Origin: Pseudomonadota bacterium
GTDB lineage: Bacteria; Myxococcota_A; Bradymonadia; UBA4248
Reading direction: 5' to 3'
DNA length: 5,299 nt
Assembly: GCA_009786045.1 (NCBI GenBank)
Contig: WQTY01000184.1
Location: 1 to 5,299, forward strand
The notes beneath the pieces are model-generated. The model had not been told where the DNA came from and made no database searches. It saw only the letters and a list, made by a program, of their open reading frames with translations. Every line of letters starts with the position of its first letter. Within the stretch, counting starts at the first letter, position 1. This document shows, piece by piece, positions 5,291-5,299 of this stretch. A program made the position numbers and the translations under genes.

Positions 5291-5299
5291 TCTTGGGGG

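Overview
The window looks like chromosomal DNA of a Gram-negative bacterium. Two proteins are lipoproteins or probable lipoproteins, a third carries a cleavable signal peptide, and two of these exported proteins are unusually rich in cysteine. Tandem Cys-rich lipoproteins, exported SUMF1-type proteins and CLCA/M64-like metalloprotease sequences together recall the former Deltaproteobacteria (Myxococcota/Bradymonadota-like lineages). That placement is an inference from protein style only; no marker gene is present.

Layout. Positions 1-196 (minus) hold the 5' end of a small lipoprotein gene whose product runs into a Gly-Gly-Gly-Asp-Glu-Pro repeat (18-bp DNA unit) and off the window edge. Just upstream of it, 221-598 (minus) is the remnant of a zinc metalloprotease: the HEFGH...DEY core is readable but the N-terminal part is missing. 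Positions 599-843 are a divergent intergenic region with a CRP/FNR-type palindrome (TGTGA-N6-TCACA) at 612-627. Positions 844-2022 (plus) encode a 392-residue lipoprotein with five tandem six-cysteine modules and an acidic Cys-rich C-terminal domain. Positions 2241-3671 (plus) encode a full-length aspartate ammonia-lyase (aspA), the only clear metabolic enzyme. Positions 4140-5105 (plus) encode a secreted SUMF1/FGE-fold protein that lacks the catalytic cysteine pair of true formylglycine-generating enzymes. Positions 5106-5299 hold three hairpins and no gene.

The intergenic DNA is the least ordinary part. Three copies of one palindromic repeat (hairpin core next to an A-run) lie at 2058-2101, 3673-3712 (inverted) and 4058-4123, one in each gap around aspA. 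The 468-bp gap after aspA also holds two further inverted repeats of the kind found scattered in many genomes. Two long hairpins with the same bulge design abut each other downstream of the SUMF1 gene.

The genes do not form an obvious pathway. The plus-strand genes are separated by 218 and 468 bp, each has its own ribosome binding site, and they are probably transcribed separately. The two minus-strand elements are 24 bp apart and may once have been one operon. I see no convincing new multi-gene system. The points most worth follow-up are the dispersed repeat family, the paired hairpins, and the modular Cys-rich lipoprotein.
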